Source of the DNA: Liolophura sinensis
Lineage: Eukaryota > Mollusca > Polyplacophora > Chitonida > Chitonidae
Reading direction: 5' to 3'
NCBI RefSeq assembly: GCF_032854445.1
Contig: NC_088297.1
Span: 186,001-250,000 of the forward strand
DNA length: 64,000 bases
Shown one piece after another: positions 35,560-47,531 of this stretch. The translations under genes were made by a program, and so were the position numbers. Under the pieces are notes generated by a model that was given only the letters and a program-made list of their open reading frames with translations, searched no databases and was not told the origin of the DNA. Within the stretch, counting starts at the first letter, position 1. Every line of letters starts with the position of its first letter.

Positions 35560-36115
35560 GACGACTTCCATTCTGATTTCCAGGTCGAGACAGCTCAATG
35601 TTCATTTCCATTAGCAAATGTCCCGTGAAATTAGCGGATAATTATCTTAGGAAGGGTTAATGTAAAAGCTCCTTGCTCGATCACAGGAGGCAGAAATGGC
35701 TCGAAAATCGGTAAAATAATAAGCGATATTTGGTCTGAATTTCGCTGGCACTGTTGAGAAAATTCTTCATATCGACTGTCTAGTTAGTGTAAATACTCGT
35801 CAGGCGTCCATGAACAGTTCCGTCACGTAGACATTGCCCACCAAAACTGGCACGACGTCTTGTACCTCTCTACCATTCCAGGAGATAAATTACGCCTGGC
35901 TTCCTCCAATCTTCCTAGGCGAAACATCAGACAATCATTTATTGCCGCTAAGAATAATGTACTACGGAGGGTAAAGAAGACAGAGAAGGGAAGGATGACG
36001 GTGAAGTGCCGCGAGGCATTAAGCCGACCCCAGATCAAATAGCGGATTAGTTTTACCCTCACGCGGCAGGCATTGGTGTAATCTCTAAGTTTACAGGCCG
36101 TGGACGATTCCACAG
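35560..36115 (+). repeat. Dispersed block, copy 4 of 5
   Basis: GTCCCGTGAAATTAGCGGAT, TAGACATTGCCCACCAAAAC, GGAGATAAATTACGCCTGGC and GTGCCGCGAGGCATTAAGCC. Its 5' half matches copies 2 and 5, its 3' half matches copies 1 and 3. Confidence 0.65.
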
Positions 36116-37187
36116 AGGTGATTACAAATAGCGGGATACGCAGCGTTGATCCTATTATGTAAAATTACGTATGGGGCTTTTAGCTAAGAAACAAATGACA
36201 CTGAGGTGGCTTGGAGTGTGAATATTGTCTTTTACGTGACTTTTCGGTTAAAAATATGGTTTAATGAATATGGGTCAGCACTGACATAAACAAAATGAAA
36301 AACTCCCAGTTGTTGACACTGATAGCAGCTCTGATCGTTGCCAAAAGAGTGGATCACCAATCTGCTCTAGATTTGTTATGAAAGGGGACTTACATGACAA
36401 TTCTAATGTTTTATAGATTGCTTTAATTTGACGTAAGACGTGATTATGATCAAGTATATATCATATAAATATACTTCCGAAATGTCACGAATGCAGCTGT
36501 ACAATAAACTGCACTACAAAATCTTGCAAGTTTGCAGGATAGAAAATAGGAAATTGGGGATTTTTCAGCTGTAGTAATTTAGGATAAATTTACAGCTACA
36601 TTCAGAATAAAATGGCGTAACTGTTGTACAGCTATATGATTTATGATCGTTTACGTTGTATTAGTTATGTATAAGCGTACGATTGGGCACTGCTTGGACG
36701 CTGGCAGAAAACTAGCCTGATTCGGTAGAGTTTATTGACACGATCCAACACTCTGTTAGGTTTCAAGAGCAAGACCTCCCCGAAAGCCCCAAATCACATC
36801 CATCAGACGTTGGAATATGACGAATGTGCTAATGAACCACGCCATTTAATAGCTTGCAAGTGTTTGCAATAGGCACTGATAATGTTTTTTAATGTTCCAA
36901 TTGAAGATAAATCCGGATGTAACTTCCTGAAGGGAACGTTGCAATGTAGCGTGGTGAGCTGAAAACATGTATGAATATAAAACCCGAGCAATCTGAATTC
37001 CCATATCAGCTAATGTTCTGCGAAATTAAACAGTAACTCGACTGAAAGGCCTTTAGCCGTTAGCTTCCCGGCTGTCAAAGCCAGACAACGTGAACGAAAT
37101 ACGGTAATTCCGTGGAATGATAAGCATGGAGGTCTCACTGACACGTCCTTGACAAAACTTGACAAAACATTGATTTTATTTCATAGA

Positions 37188-37451
37188 GGGGCCTCCGTGG
37201 CTCAGTTGGTTAGCGCGCTAGCGCAGCGTAATGACTCAGGAGCCTCTACCCAATTCGGTCGCTGTCAGTCCAGTTCATGCTGGCGTCCTCTCCGGTCGTA
37301 CGTGGGAAGGTCTTCCAGCAACCTGCGGATGGTCGTGAGTTTTCACCGGGCTGTGCCCGGTTTCCTCCCACCATTATGCTGGCCGCCGTCGTATAAGTGA
37401 AATATTCTTGAGTACGGCGTAAAACACCAATCAAATAAATAAATAAATAAA
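37188..37451 (+). mobile_element. SINE-A, full length, with target-site duplication
   Basis: Closest to a consensus copy: GGGGCCTCCGTGGCTCAGTT through GTACGGCGTAAAACACCAAT and an AAATAAATAAATAAATAA tail. Flanked by TTATTTCATAGA at 37176-37187 and 37452-37463. Confidence 0.93.
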
Positions 37452-37807
37452 TTATTTCATAGATGTTGGATGCAAACTTTCATGACGTTACCTTGGAAGA
37501 CATCATCGCTGAGGAATCATATCATGCAGATATTACATTTCCAACGTGGTACATCGCCCTACACATATCTGAAATCATTTCCATTTCTACGACTACGTGA
37601 TATCCAAAGTCAACAAATCCTTAACCTATGTATCTTATCTAATGACCATTTTGATAACCACACCGTAGCTAAGACGGTCATCAATATTAAGTTGACGGCG
37701 AGATAGATTGACGGCCTCAGACGAGTAGCCCACAAGTTTCATAAAGAAGAAGTTGACCGAAGTGATGCGCGGCGTTACTGAACACTAGGGTATACAGCGA
37801 TATACAT

Positions 37808-38000
37808 GTATGCTTGGGGTTTAACGTCGTAAGTAACAATTTTTCAGTCACATGATGACGAGGAGTCATTACGCGACCATCCGCAGGTTGATGACAGACC
37901 TTCCCACTTACGACCGGAGAGAAAGCCAGCATGAGCTGGACTTGAACTCACAGGGACCACATTGGTGAGAGACTCCTGGGTCATTACGCTGTGCTAGCTA
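37808..38000 (-). mobile_element. Chimeric SINE: SINE-B tail joined to SINE-A head
   Basis: Reverse orientation. GCTTGGGGTTTAACGTCGTA and TTTTTCAGTCACATGATGAC (SINE-B 3' end) run into CGACCATCCGCAGGTTGATG and CTTGAACTCACAGGGACC (SINE-A body and B box), ending GGTCATTACGCTGTGCTAGC (SINE-A head). Confidence 0.75.
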
Positions 38001-38047
38001 TATATATGTACTGTGTCTTTTTTTGAGCCAACCAAATCATGTTTCCT

Positions 38048-38140
38048 TGCCCTAACCTCTCACTGCTGAGCGCCAAGCGAAGCAGCAGCAAGTACCATTT
38101 TTAAAGTCTTTGGTATGACTCCACAAGGCTTTGATCTCGG
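38048..38140 (-). mobile_element. SINE-B-type fragment
   Basis: CACTGCTGAGCGCCAAGCGA and AAAGTCTTTGGTATGACTCC match the reverse of the SINE-B central region. Confidence 0.55.
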
Positions 38141-38849
38141 GGGGTGACGATTTCGTGGCGAACACTCTAGTTTACGGCTATAAAATTCTATATATATTAT
38201 ATATAGAGGAAGTAAAACGGTTTACCCTTGACTAATGACCTGCAGTAAATTCAGCGCATAATCGTGCTGAGGGGTGTTGTAGACATCTTTGCTTGAGTTA
38301 TTTTATTTAAGGAATGTGACACTGTCAGAATTTTCAACATACTGCACAACAGCTCCAATCGGACGTATAGTATCTGGAGTATGGGATCTGAAGACAACTT
38401 CCCCGAACATAAGACAGTGGTTGCTCTCGAAAACTTTAATCACCTTTGTCTAACTTGCAATGCATGCTAGGTAAAAACATTTAATATGGAGAATTAACCT
38501 TTTAAAAGATGTTTTAATCTTTACTAGGCAATAATTTCCTGTTAAACAACAGCCCGTCTATAGGTTGGGAAAAACTCGATAGAGCCCAAATGAAACCATC
38601 ATATGATGTATACTTGACAAAAAATTTTTTGAAATCAGTTTAGAGCTAGATGTTGTGGAGTTTGTCTGCTGTCGTAAAATTTTCATTCCCGGTATGCATC
38701 CCAACAAGTTTACTCCCTTTCTGTTCAAGCAATGAGTGTGGATTTTTGCAGGGCTAAGGCTGATTACATGGACATTATACGTGCATATCTAGATGCCAAA
38801 ATCTTGATAACGCCAATTACATACTCCTATCGGTGAATGTTAAAATAAT

Positions 38850-39370
38850 TGGCGACGAAATGGTCGCAACTTCCCTCTCCAGAAATGACCCGCGAAATTA
38901 GAGGATACCCACGCCGATATGCTTTATGCCCATGGCTCCCAGCTCGGTCACAGACAAGGAAAGAGGGAGATAATAGCTCGGATATCTGAGGACATCCAGT
39001 CTGAGTTTCGTGTAGACACCGTCTACAAAGTTCTACATATTGATTATGTACATGAATCTTGTCACACTAACCTGGACGGGGGGCGTTGTTGAGAAATTTC
39101 ATCACGTAGAGGGGCTCTCTGCCAAAGGTGGCAAGTTCTCTCGTGTATCCCTACCGTGTTGGCAGTCGAAACCTCCCGATGGAGAATCGTAACTTTTCTA
39201 GGGCGGCTATAGAACGTTAGTTTATGTCCAGAGAAAATGCCATTTCCCGACGGAAGAGAGAATACCATTCTCCCACGGAAGAGACAGACTTGAAGGGAAC
39301 TGGTGATCCTGCCGTCCCGTGTGGCCTTATGGAACAACCCGAACCAATTCCAGCTTAGCATTCCCAAACC
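38850..39370 (+). repeat. Dispersed block, copy 5 of 5
   Basis: GACCCGCGAAATTAGAGGAT, AGCTCGGTCACAG, CAGTCTGAGTTTCGTGTAGA and TTTCATCACGTAGAGG line up with copy 4. The 105-codon minus-strand frame inside has no recognised domain. Confidence 0.55.
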
Positions 39371-39479
39371 TTGTCCCATTATGGTACTCCCAAGGTTTTA
39401 CAGACCAGCCATTTGCAAGGCGATATATCCCGGATCATTCTATAAGCCCGTGTATGCATTTAAGTAGGCTGGGTCATTT

Positions 39480-39515
39480 CGCCGCCCTAACCAACTGAAT
39501 CACAGAGTCCCCGAG
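39480..39515 (-). mobile_element. SINE-A head fragment
   Basis: CCTAACCAACTGAATCACAG followed by AGTCCCCGAG matches the reverse SINE-A head only. Confidence 0.45.
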
Positions 39516-40559
39516 TTCAGTTAACTCGCGACGTTGTTTCACCTACACGAGCACTTACAACCGGACGCAACGGCTTGGTTGTACTCAACTCAAACCTATT
39601 TGTGCTTCGGGTCATAAGCGACGTCTGGAGTTGTATTCATGTCGTTACGTGTATGGCGCTCCAAGTTAAACGCGCCTGGCCACTAAGTACTGGGACCGAT
39701 TCCGTGCGACCAGATGAGTTGCGCTGAGTGGTGTTTTAAGCTCTCGCTTGTTTTCACAATTTCTCTTTCAAATTGCTGATGGTTATTTGTTTGGCTGCTA
39801 GTCTATAAGGACGGTAAAGCTTTAATACCCGATTCGCAACCATAATGCACGCAGCCATAAATGCACTATTCGAACCAAACCACAAGCACGATGTGATAAT
39901 TACTTTCGAGTCACACAAAATCGGAATATTGCCACTTGACATTTTGTCGCACTTCGGTGTTTTATTATATGTTCGTGACAATGCTTAACTTGAGGCATTC
40001 AGTGCGGTGCTCATAACAATGGCTTCGGCAAATTTAGGCAAAAGGCAATGAAAACAATTGTTGGCTAAAGAGTATTTCGCTTACGAACAAAATCTTGTTA
40101 GAGAGCGTCTACGTGCCTGTCATGCAAACATTACATTAGGACGTTTATTGTCGCAATAAACAAAAATAAAGGTCTTGAGAAACAAAATGCTGCTGCTATG
40201 TAAATGCCGTTTAATTAAGATGATAAAAGCTGTTAAACGTGAGGCATGGCTCGGGGGAGGGGGGGGGGGGGCACAGATAATTATGATAGCATTCTTCCAT
40301 AAGCACGTTTTCAATACAGACAAAAACAAAACAATGGTGATGTGTGGGCTATCCCCACAGTGTTATGACTGGTATCCCGTCATACACACAAAATAGAGGA
40401 GGGAAGATCACATCACACTGGACCTCAAGGATCGATTTCATGGAGCCATGTTTTACTTAAGTCAAAAATTAAAACTTCAAAATGATGCTTAGTTCGTTCA
40501 TTAAGATGTCTACAAGTTGTAATCCATTTTTTTGAACTCAACAAACAAAAAATTTCCCC

Positions 40560-41120
40560 ATTCAGCAACTAACTTGTTTCTGGTTTATTCGATGAGTGTT
40601 CGCAAGAATTGTTGAATTTAGCGATCGCGTCAGATTTATTGGTGGTGGAAATCAAAGCTCTGGAGCAAAGCGTTGCCCTACGCCAACATCCTGACCTTAC
40701 ATCCCTGACCTAACATCCCTGACTTAACATCCCCAACCTAACATCCCTGACCTAACATTCGTGACCTAACATTTGTGACCTAACATCCCTGACTTAACAT
40801 CCTTGACCTAACATCCCTAACCTAACATCCCTGACCTAACATTCGTGACCTAACATATGTGACCTAACATCCCTAACCTAACATCCCTGGCCTAACATCC
40901 ATAAACTTACATCCCTGACCTAGCATCCCTGACTTAACAACACTGACCTAACATCCCTAACCTAACATCCCTGGCCTAACATCTGTGACCTAACATCCCC
41001 AACCTAACATCCCTGACCTAACATCCCTGACCTAACATCCCTGACCTAACATCCCTAAGTCCAACCACTGAGTGAATAACCACTCGTAAGTGTGCAATTT
41101 GAAAGTGGTCAACTTTCAAC
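40560..41120 (+). repeat. Dispersed repeat D, copy 1, with expanded 14-bp minisatellite
   Basis: Left flank: AAGAATTGTTGAATTTAGCG, GCAAAGCGTTGCCCTACGCC. Right flank: GTGTGCAATTTGAAAGTGGT. Between them, 40687-41056 is about 26 copies of CATCCCTGACCTAA. The second copy of D lies at 43200-43430. Confidence 0.85.
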
Positions 41121-42482
41121 ACTTTCAACAATACCTTTCCATTTTAAACTCGTGAGTTTCATAAATAAGCGTATATATCAAAATGTGGAATTAAGTCACA
41201 GCAGACTTTGTTGCGCCACCCTATGCGGAGACTTTATGGACCATGATTTACCAAACCTTAATTTAAAAAGACATACAGTTGTATTGTAAAACACGTGGAT
41301 AGCACAAACATACTAATCACACTAGCCTGTCACGTCATTCGCCAGTATTGTATACGTGACAAATTATTGTCTTACCTTAAAATTTAAACAGCTACCGCTC
41401 TACATTTTTGAGACAGAAATATATACAGACGTAGCCCATATTGCAGAAAGTCTTATTTTCTGCACTTTTAAAAAACATGTACTTCCATACCTTTGTCGGC
41501 AACGTTTGAGAGCATTGGGTTTTGTATATGTATGGAGAGATGATTTAGTCTCAATATTATCATCAAGGTTTGGGTAATCTCCGCTATAATTAGAGAAATA
41601 TATACATCCTATAAGACCCATGCTGTGAGAATATCTATGTACATACAAATACAAATATTTGATATTTTTCTCTAACCCTAAATATCGCTTGTTTTGTATT
41701 ACATTCTTAAGCGGCATTGATTTTGCATGTGTTAGCTTCATGCGCGATACGTGTCTCAACCACAGTACCTGTAATTAACCACATCAGCGCCAGTCAAAAA
41801 ATGCTCTCTTCGTTAACTGTCTTATGTCTTACATCTAAGCTATTGCCTCCGGCAGAAGCCAGTCTTCTGCGTCGTGAAATTTCACCCTCGTGCACAGTGC
41901 ACAGAAAAACACGTCATATGTACATAGGTGTGTGAGGATGGGTAAGGGAGGAGGGGCTGATGTGAAGAGTTACTTTACTTTGACGGAGGATTCCCTCTCG
42001 GTACACAGCTAATGTACCTGTGCTTTTTTTCGTATAATCTAATCTCTTGTCGAAACAATGCTGGCTTAAACTGCTTCTCGACAAAAAAAAAGTTAAAATG
42101 GATGTCAGCAGGGAGAAAGAATCACTTAGTTAACTAGGTTTGCGATATAGGCCATAGATTATATCCGTGTCATTTGCCACTGAATCGCTGGCTTTTGTTA
42201 GGAGCGCCAGTAAAGGCAAAAACAGGCGGTGCATCGATTATTTAATGGGGGCTTGTGACACAGACAAACGACCTGAAGGCGGCCGAGTGGTGCTTACTGA
42301 ACTGCATCATTGAAAGTCAAGCTCGCCAATGTCCTGGGTGTCAAGATAGAGCCCAGCGCCGACAAACTACGACAAGATAAATTGACGGTTATAAAGACAA
42401 GTACTGGGCAAAAAAACCTCACTAGCAATCTCTCTTATCGTTCCTTTCTCATTAACTGCCATTGAGTATAAATGCTGTGATC

Positions 42483-42581
42483 ATGGCGGATAGCTGCTCG
42501 GATCAGCGCCTCTCACAGATCGAGGCCCTCTTCAGCTTTTGTCGTGGAGACCTCTCCATGAACCTGAAGAAGGTGCTGTAA
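42483..42581 (+). CDS. Possible small ORF or first exon (32 codons)
   Basis: A short plus-strand frame beginning MADSCSDQRLSQIEALFSFC and ending in TAA after 32 codons. It is GC-richer than the DNA around it and looks protein-like (an amphipathic helix pattern). A possible donor (GTAAAC) overlaps the stop, so it could be a first exon. A TATAAA-like string sits only about 10 bp upstream of the ATG, too close to drive it. It lies inside intron 1 of the minus-strand gene. No further exon was found. Confidence 0.22.
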   Translation: MADSCSDQRLSQIEALFSFCRGDLSMNLKKVL

Positions 42582-43199
42582 ACTTTTGAAGTGACTACTC
42601 GAGATAAGCGGGTTGGTTAGCGAAGCGGGTTAATTTGCATCGTTCATCCGGATAATATCAGACTTTAACAGCCAGCATTCCATGCGCCTTTATACCAGGA
42701 TTCTGATGGCAGACTAAGAGTCTTGTTTCCATGATATTGTTTATTAAATGTGAAGGCAATGAAACATTAGAGTAATTTCAGACCACTGACCAATAAACCG
42801 TAATTAACATCCCTCCATTTAAGGTACAATTCTAGGGGGCGTGTAATTTGCTTCTACAATGTATTTGAGAATTTCCATTGAACAGCTAGAATAAAAACAG
42901 GAGCCCGTACTATTTCACCTATTTAGTCGGAACACTGTCAATTATCACACAATCGTCTTTACTTTGTCTTTTTTATCTCCGTATTGTAACCTTTTACCTT
43001 GTTGAGCAGATCTGAACCGACTGCTATAAATAATGGACTCAATAATCGATTTATAATATGACAATCCGTATAAAACCAACACAAGAAAGAAATAAACATG
43101 GGTAATGTATAATATATGGTTTTTGTAACATCCAATAATGTCTATTTTTCTTTTGCACTTGTCCACGTTGCTTGTTTGCCGAGGATGATTGACAAGTGT

Positions 43200-43430
43200 T
43201 TGTAAAAGGATTCCCTCAATTAGTAAACATCTTCCTTCTTTGTTTGATGAGTTTTCCCAAGAATTGTTCACCTTTGCAACCAAGTCAGATTTAATGATTT
43301 ATGCTTCAAATCTCTGAAGCAAAGCATTGGCCTACGCCAACATCCCTTAGCTAGCATGGCTGAGCTCACGTCCCCGACCTAACATGACCCTGACCTACTT
43401 CGGAAGTGTGCAATTTGAAAGTGATCCGAA
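43200..43430 (+). repeat. Dispersed repeat D, copy 2, minisatellite not expanded
   Basis: CAAGAATTGTTCACCTTTGC, GCAAAGCATTGGCCTACGCC, then only about four degraded 14-bp units (ending CCCCGACCTAACATGACCCT), then GTGTGCAATTTGAAAGTGAT. Confidence 0.75.
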
Positions 43431-43432
43431 GA

Positions 43433-43657
43433 TTAATAAAACAAAGATATTAGTAAACCTGCACATAGACTGAGGGGCGTACAATGGAAACCTTCAGTAA
43501 TTCTAACTGACAAGTTTGACATTGGTGTACCATTCACACACTGTGGATCAAGTATAGAGGCGTTCCATGGCGTATCAACACTTACTTCCAAAACAACAAC
43601 AGTTACCACAGAAATATGTAAGAATAATATATAAATAGTAAATAAAGCTGATAACAT
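43433..43657 (-). pseudogene. Small ORF with signal-peptide-like start, related to the ORF near 59.1 kb
   Basis: A 74-codon frame starting MLSALFTIYILFLHISVVTV, a signal-peptide or membrane-like run. It continues with VSVDTPWNASILDPQCVNGT, with potential N-glycosylation sites at NAS, NGT and NLS. It resembles the frame at 58983-59228. It overlaps the right end of the second copy of a dispersed repeat (43200-43430), which favours a repeat origin. Confidence 0.2.
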
Positions 43658-43935
43658 TCAAAAGACAGGTAGCCACTAGATTTTGATAATGCAGGGACTA
43701 TGTTCTAGGCATGGCATTCAATTTAAATTCAGATCAGACAAGTCCGTCCAGGAACTTTGCCTGTTTGTTTCATCCACTAAGTTGTAAAGTTCAACTAACG
43801 CTGGAGCAATTCACCCCATACACCCCAAATATCACATTAATTTAGAAAAAAATGAAGGTCTATATTAGTTTTTTTAAACTTTACATTACCATTAATACTA
43901 CTTAAGAGACAGACGATGATACCCACTTGAAGCTC

Positions 43936-44060
43936 TTTGTCAGACGGGAGGAAACTGCGCAGAACCTAGGGAGGGGGGGGGGAGGAACACAAGGTCATCT
44001 GCAGGTAAATATAGCTGGCAAACATTCCCACGTACGACCGGAGAGCAGCAGCGTACTGAC
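43936..44060 (-). mobile_element. Diverged SINE-A copy with poly-G run
   Basis: GACGGGAGGAAACTGCGCAG, AAGGTCATCTGCAGGT and CATTCCCACGTACGACCGGA follow the reverse SINE-A order. An adjacent full copy lies at 44161. Confidence 0.55.
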
Positions 44061-44160
44061 TCATCACACTGTCACTCCCTCCGTCCACAGATCTGACCGC
44101 CCTTGTATAAATGGTAAACTGAAATAATACGGCGTGAGGACCAATCCAGTATAGACATCG

Positions 44161-44430
44161 GGGCCTCCGTGGCTCAGTTGGTTAGCGTGTTAAGTGCAGC
44201 GTAATGGCCCAGGAGTCCCTCACCAATGCGGTCGCTGTGAGTTCAAGTCCAGCTCATGCTGGCTTCCTCTCCGGCCGTACGTGGGAAGGTTTGTCAGAAA
44301 CCTGCGGATGGTCGTGGGTTTCCCCGGGCTGTGCCCGTTTCCACCCACCATAATGCTGGCCGCCGTCGTATAAGTGAAATATTCTTGAATACGGCGTAAA
44401 ACACCAAACAAATAAATAAATAAGCATAGA
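44161..44430 (+). mobile_element. SINE-A, full length, with target-site duplication
   Basis: Head CCTCCGTGGCTCAGTTGGTT, B box GAGTTCAAGTCC, AAATAAATAAATAAGC tail. Flanked by AATCCAGTATAGACATCG (44143-44160) and AATCCAGTGTAGACAGCG (44431-44448), 16 of 18 identical. A short reverse SINE-A remnant lies at 44575-44625. Confidence 0.92.
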
Positions 44431-45071
44431 AATCCAGTGTAGACAGCGGATTAACAGTTTGCAGGTACAAGCCATTGTCCCAAATGAGATATAAGTCTAG
44501 GAAACCGACATGGGCAACCAATGATCATAACCAGCTTGCAGCCTTTACTTCGTGCCTCTTTACAAATGGATAGAAACTTAGCATGAACTGGATTTGAACT
44601 CACAGTGAAGGCATTGGTGATAATATTTCATTTCATAATACTCATTATTTACACGTAATGGTAATGTTATCGCCGTCGACGCTGACAAGCCACAAAATTG
44701 TACGCACATGTATTTAATACCAAAACCTATATGCGTGTCTCAGTGTCGCGTGTCGCGCAAACCATGCGGCTTAACGATCGTCCACGAAAACATGGTTGCA
44801 AAGATGCCCGGCAATAATCACAAATAAACTTCCAACAAACAATTTTCTAACCATTTTAACAGTGTTATATTTTTTGGATGCGTGCATGCAATTTACAGTT
44901 TATGTTTGGTAAGAATGTATGCATATATGTATGCCGGTAAAAAGCGAACCGCTTCTGGACAGTCCATAACTTGATCAAAATGATTTTGGAAAGTCGTGAC
45001 ATCAAAGTGGCCCTGGTTCATTTATCTGACCGTCACCGATGTCCCCAAAACTGGTAATTTTTTTAAAACAT

Positions 45072-45308
45072 GAATGGCCGACGCCACCGGTGAGGTGACT
45101 TCGTTTGAAATAGATAAGCGCTGCTCTAGTTATGATAGAGCAACTGTAAAGAGTGGCCGTCGCCACCAGCGAAGTGACTACGTTTGAAATAGATAAGCGC
45201 TGCTTAAGTTGTGACAGAACAACTGTAAAGAATGGCCAGCGCCACCAACGAGGCGACTACGTATGACATAGACAAGCGCTGCTCAAGTTATGATAGAACA
45301 ACTGTAAA
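45072..45308. repeat. 79-bp tandem repeat, three copies
   Basis: Each unit has GAATGGCC.ACGCCACC, GTTTGAAATAGATAAGCGCT and AACTGTAAAGA. The period is exactly 79 between starts at 45072, 45151 and 45230. Confidence 0.9.
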
Positions 45309-46084
45309 GAAATATTTTATGAATTATCCTCACAATGAAAACCTTTAGAAACTTCAAAACTATAACAGAAGTAACCTGATGACAACAGTTTTTTCGAAAA
45401 TCAAAAACCTTATAGTTCATAAAATATCACTGGAGTAGCCTGATGCCAGGTATTTTTGCGAAATTTAAAAGACTTACAATTCATCTGTCAAGTCTGCCTG
45501 ACAACACATTCTACGTTAACACGTAAATAACCTGAATCCGTTTTCACAAGCCCTCTATACTCAAATGAGACTAAAGAAATCAAACAGCACTAGTGTAAAA
45601 TCAGCACCTTTAATTATGAAAGAGTATCTCACTCCACAGTTTAGCATTCGTTCATTCCGTACAACGGGAATTGATTCCGCGAACATGCACAGAGGTTACT
45701 CTTAGCTTGATAGTAGTTATGCTATCTCTGTAAAACCTAATGTCTAACTTGAACAGTGGTCAGAGTAAAACTACAAATCACACCAGTTCACAGTAAGCAC
45801 ATCACGAGCAGACTGGATTAGGATTTGATCCAGATGATCGGTGAATGGTAGGGGAGTGTTTCGTTGTTAGCTTCTGGATTCAGTATGAATGTAATCTGAC
45901 CGTCACGAGATTTTATCCGGATCCACACAATGGTCGATAGAAAGATGAAATTCGTGTTATCTCTGCAAACCTTTGAAAATGTGCGAATGTAAATACTCTG
46001 ATCCGTAGGGGGTCGTTATTTGTTACTCTCGCATTAAAACACATCATACAACACATTAAACAATAGACACATACAATCAAAAAA

Positions 46085-46316
46085 GTAATCTGTTAATTTT
46101 AACAGAAAGTCTGTTGTCTAAGTGATGCTAAAATGTATTCTGTTCTCATAACAGTTTTGTGACACAATATCATTTTATTCTAATAGAATGATTATGTTAA
46201 ATGAATAGAATATGTGTGTTATATTTAACGGAACAGTGTTATATTTAACAGAACAGCAACGCCATGACATTTTAACACTCAGAAAACAGGCTTTCTGCTA
46301 ATTTTAACGGATTAAG
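46085..46316. mobile_element. MITE, second copy of the 7.3-kb family
   Basis: The left arm has CTGTTAATTTTAACAGAAAG then CTAAGTGATGCTAAAATGT. The right arm, read in reverse, has CCGTTAAAATTAGCAGAAAG and GAGTGTTAAAATGTC. The same terminal motifs and length class as the copy at 7347-7589 confirm a family. It lies in intron 1. Confidence 0.65.
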
Positions 46317-46490
46317 TCATGGAATGTGCTCTGAAGAAGTTTGATACCAACTTTCTACCCATTTGTCATTTTTATTGTAACCTATATTCTCTAAGAAAAG
46401 TCAGCATTTGTCTCTCACAGGGTCACGTTTTATCGCCGTGGACAGTTATATCATAAAAGCCACGAACTCGCCTGTCCAGTATCTTTTTAT

Positions 46491-46700
46491 CAATGTATCC
46501 ATGTGTCAGTGTATCCTTGTATCACTGTATCCATGTTTCACTGTGTCCATGTCTGGCTGTATCAAGGTATCAGTGTATCCATGTATCAATGTATCCATAT
46601 ATCACTGTATCCATGTATCCATATATCACTGCATCCATGTATCCATATATCAATGTATCCATGTATCAACGTATCAATGCATCAAGGGCATCAAGGGCAT
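46491..46700. repeat. 8-bp repeat (TGTATCCA / TGTATCAC)
   Basis: About 25 imperfect 8-bp units. Three 8-mers make 8 codons, so all three plus frames stay open and produce false ORFs rich in YPCI-like words. Confidence 0.85.
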
Positions 46701-47531
46701 CCCAGTGTGTTATTGTTTTCCATAAACGTTTTTTTTTTAAAATGTTTGATAGAAACGGAATATTCTAGATTGAACTGTGACAAGTCGCACACTGCACGTT
46801 GTTTATCGCCAAGACAATAACTGTCCAATAAAATACAGAGTAAATTCAATAATCAATAAAGATTTATTAAGAAGCTGTTATCAGTTGCAGTTTAGAACCG
46901 AGCTAAATTTCAAATGCATTTGTCGAAAACAAGAACACTGATAGAGGGTTATATGTTTGAACCATTCACAAGTCACAAGCGTTTACCTTGTTGTCAGCCT
47001 TATTCATTGGATTAAGCAAAGATTGATTAAAATTATACGTCACAAATTCCATGCAGCTGAAAAGAAATTATATTCATCTAGAACAAAGATCTTGGTCCCG
47101 GTTTACTTGATGGATTAACGTGACACAGTAAATTCCTGTAAATGGATATCGCTCTCAAATAATAAGTATTATTCCTCGCAAATTGCATTTCTGTAGTACA
47201 TTTTGGACCAGGAACTTAATTATATTCTTCTAAAACAAAGTCCACACCTGCCGTTCAGACAATTCTTATTATTTGAAACAAATTATTCTTTTCCATACAT
47301 TTTGCCACTGAAACTGAATGATATTTATCTTAAGCAGAAACATTGGCTACGGTTTAGTCGCTTAATTCGTACAATGATCATCATTCGTTTGAATAATAAT
47401 GAGTATGCATTTCATGAAATCTTTTTGTGGTGCTATCTGAAACTAAACTGACCTGTGCTATATCCATTTAAAATCGTTAATCGGCGATGAGTGAATTTAT
47501 ATATACAAATACATACATGCAGTTTACTTAC

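Noticed and set aside
40687-41056. Interstitial telomere repeat (CCTAA-like)
   Set aside because: The unit is the 14-bp CATCCCTGACCTAA, not TTAGGG. CCTAA occurs only as part of it.
42500-42580. Minus-strand exon candidate between CAG and GTGAGA
   Set aside because: The phase does not fit between exons 1 and 2 (it would leave one base where two are needed).
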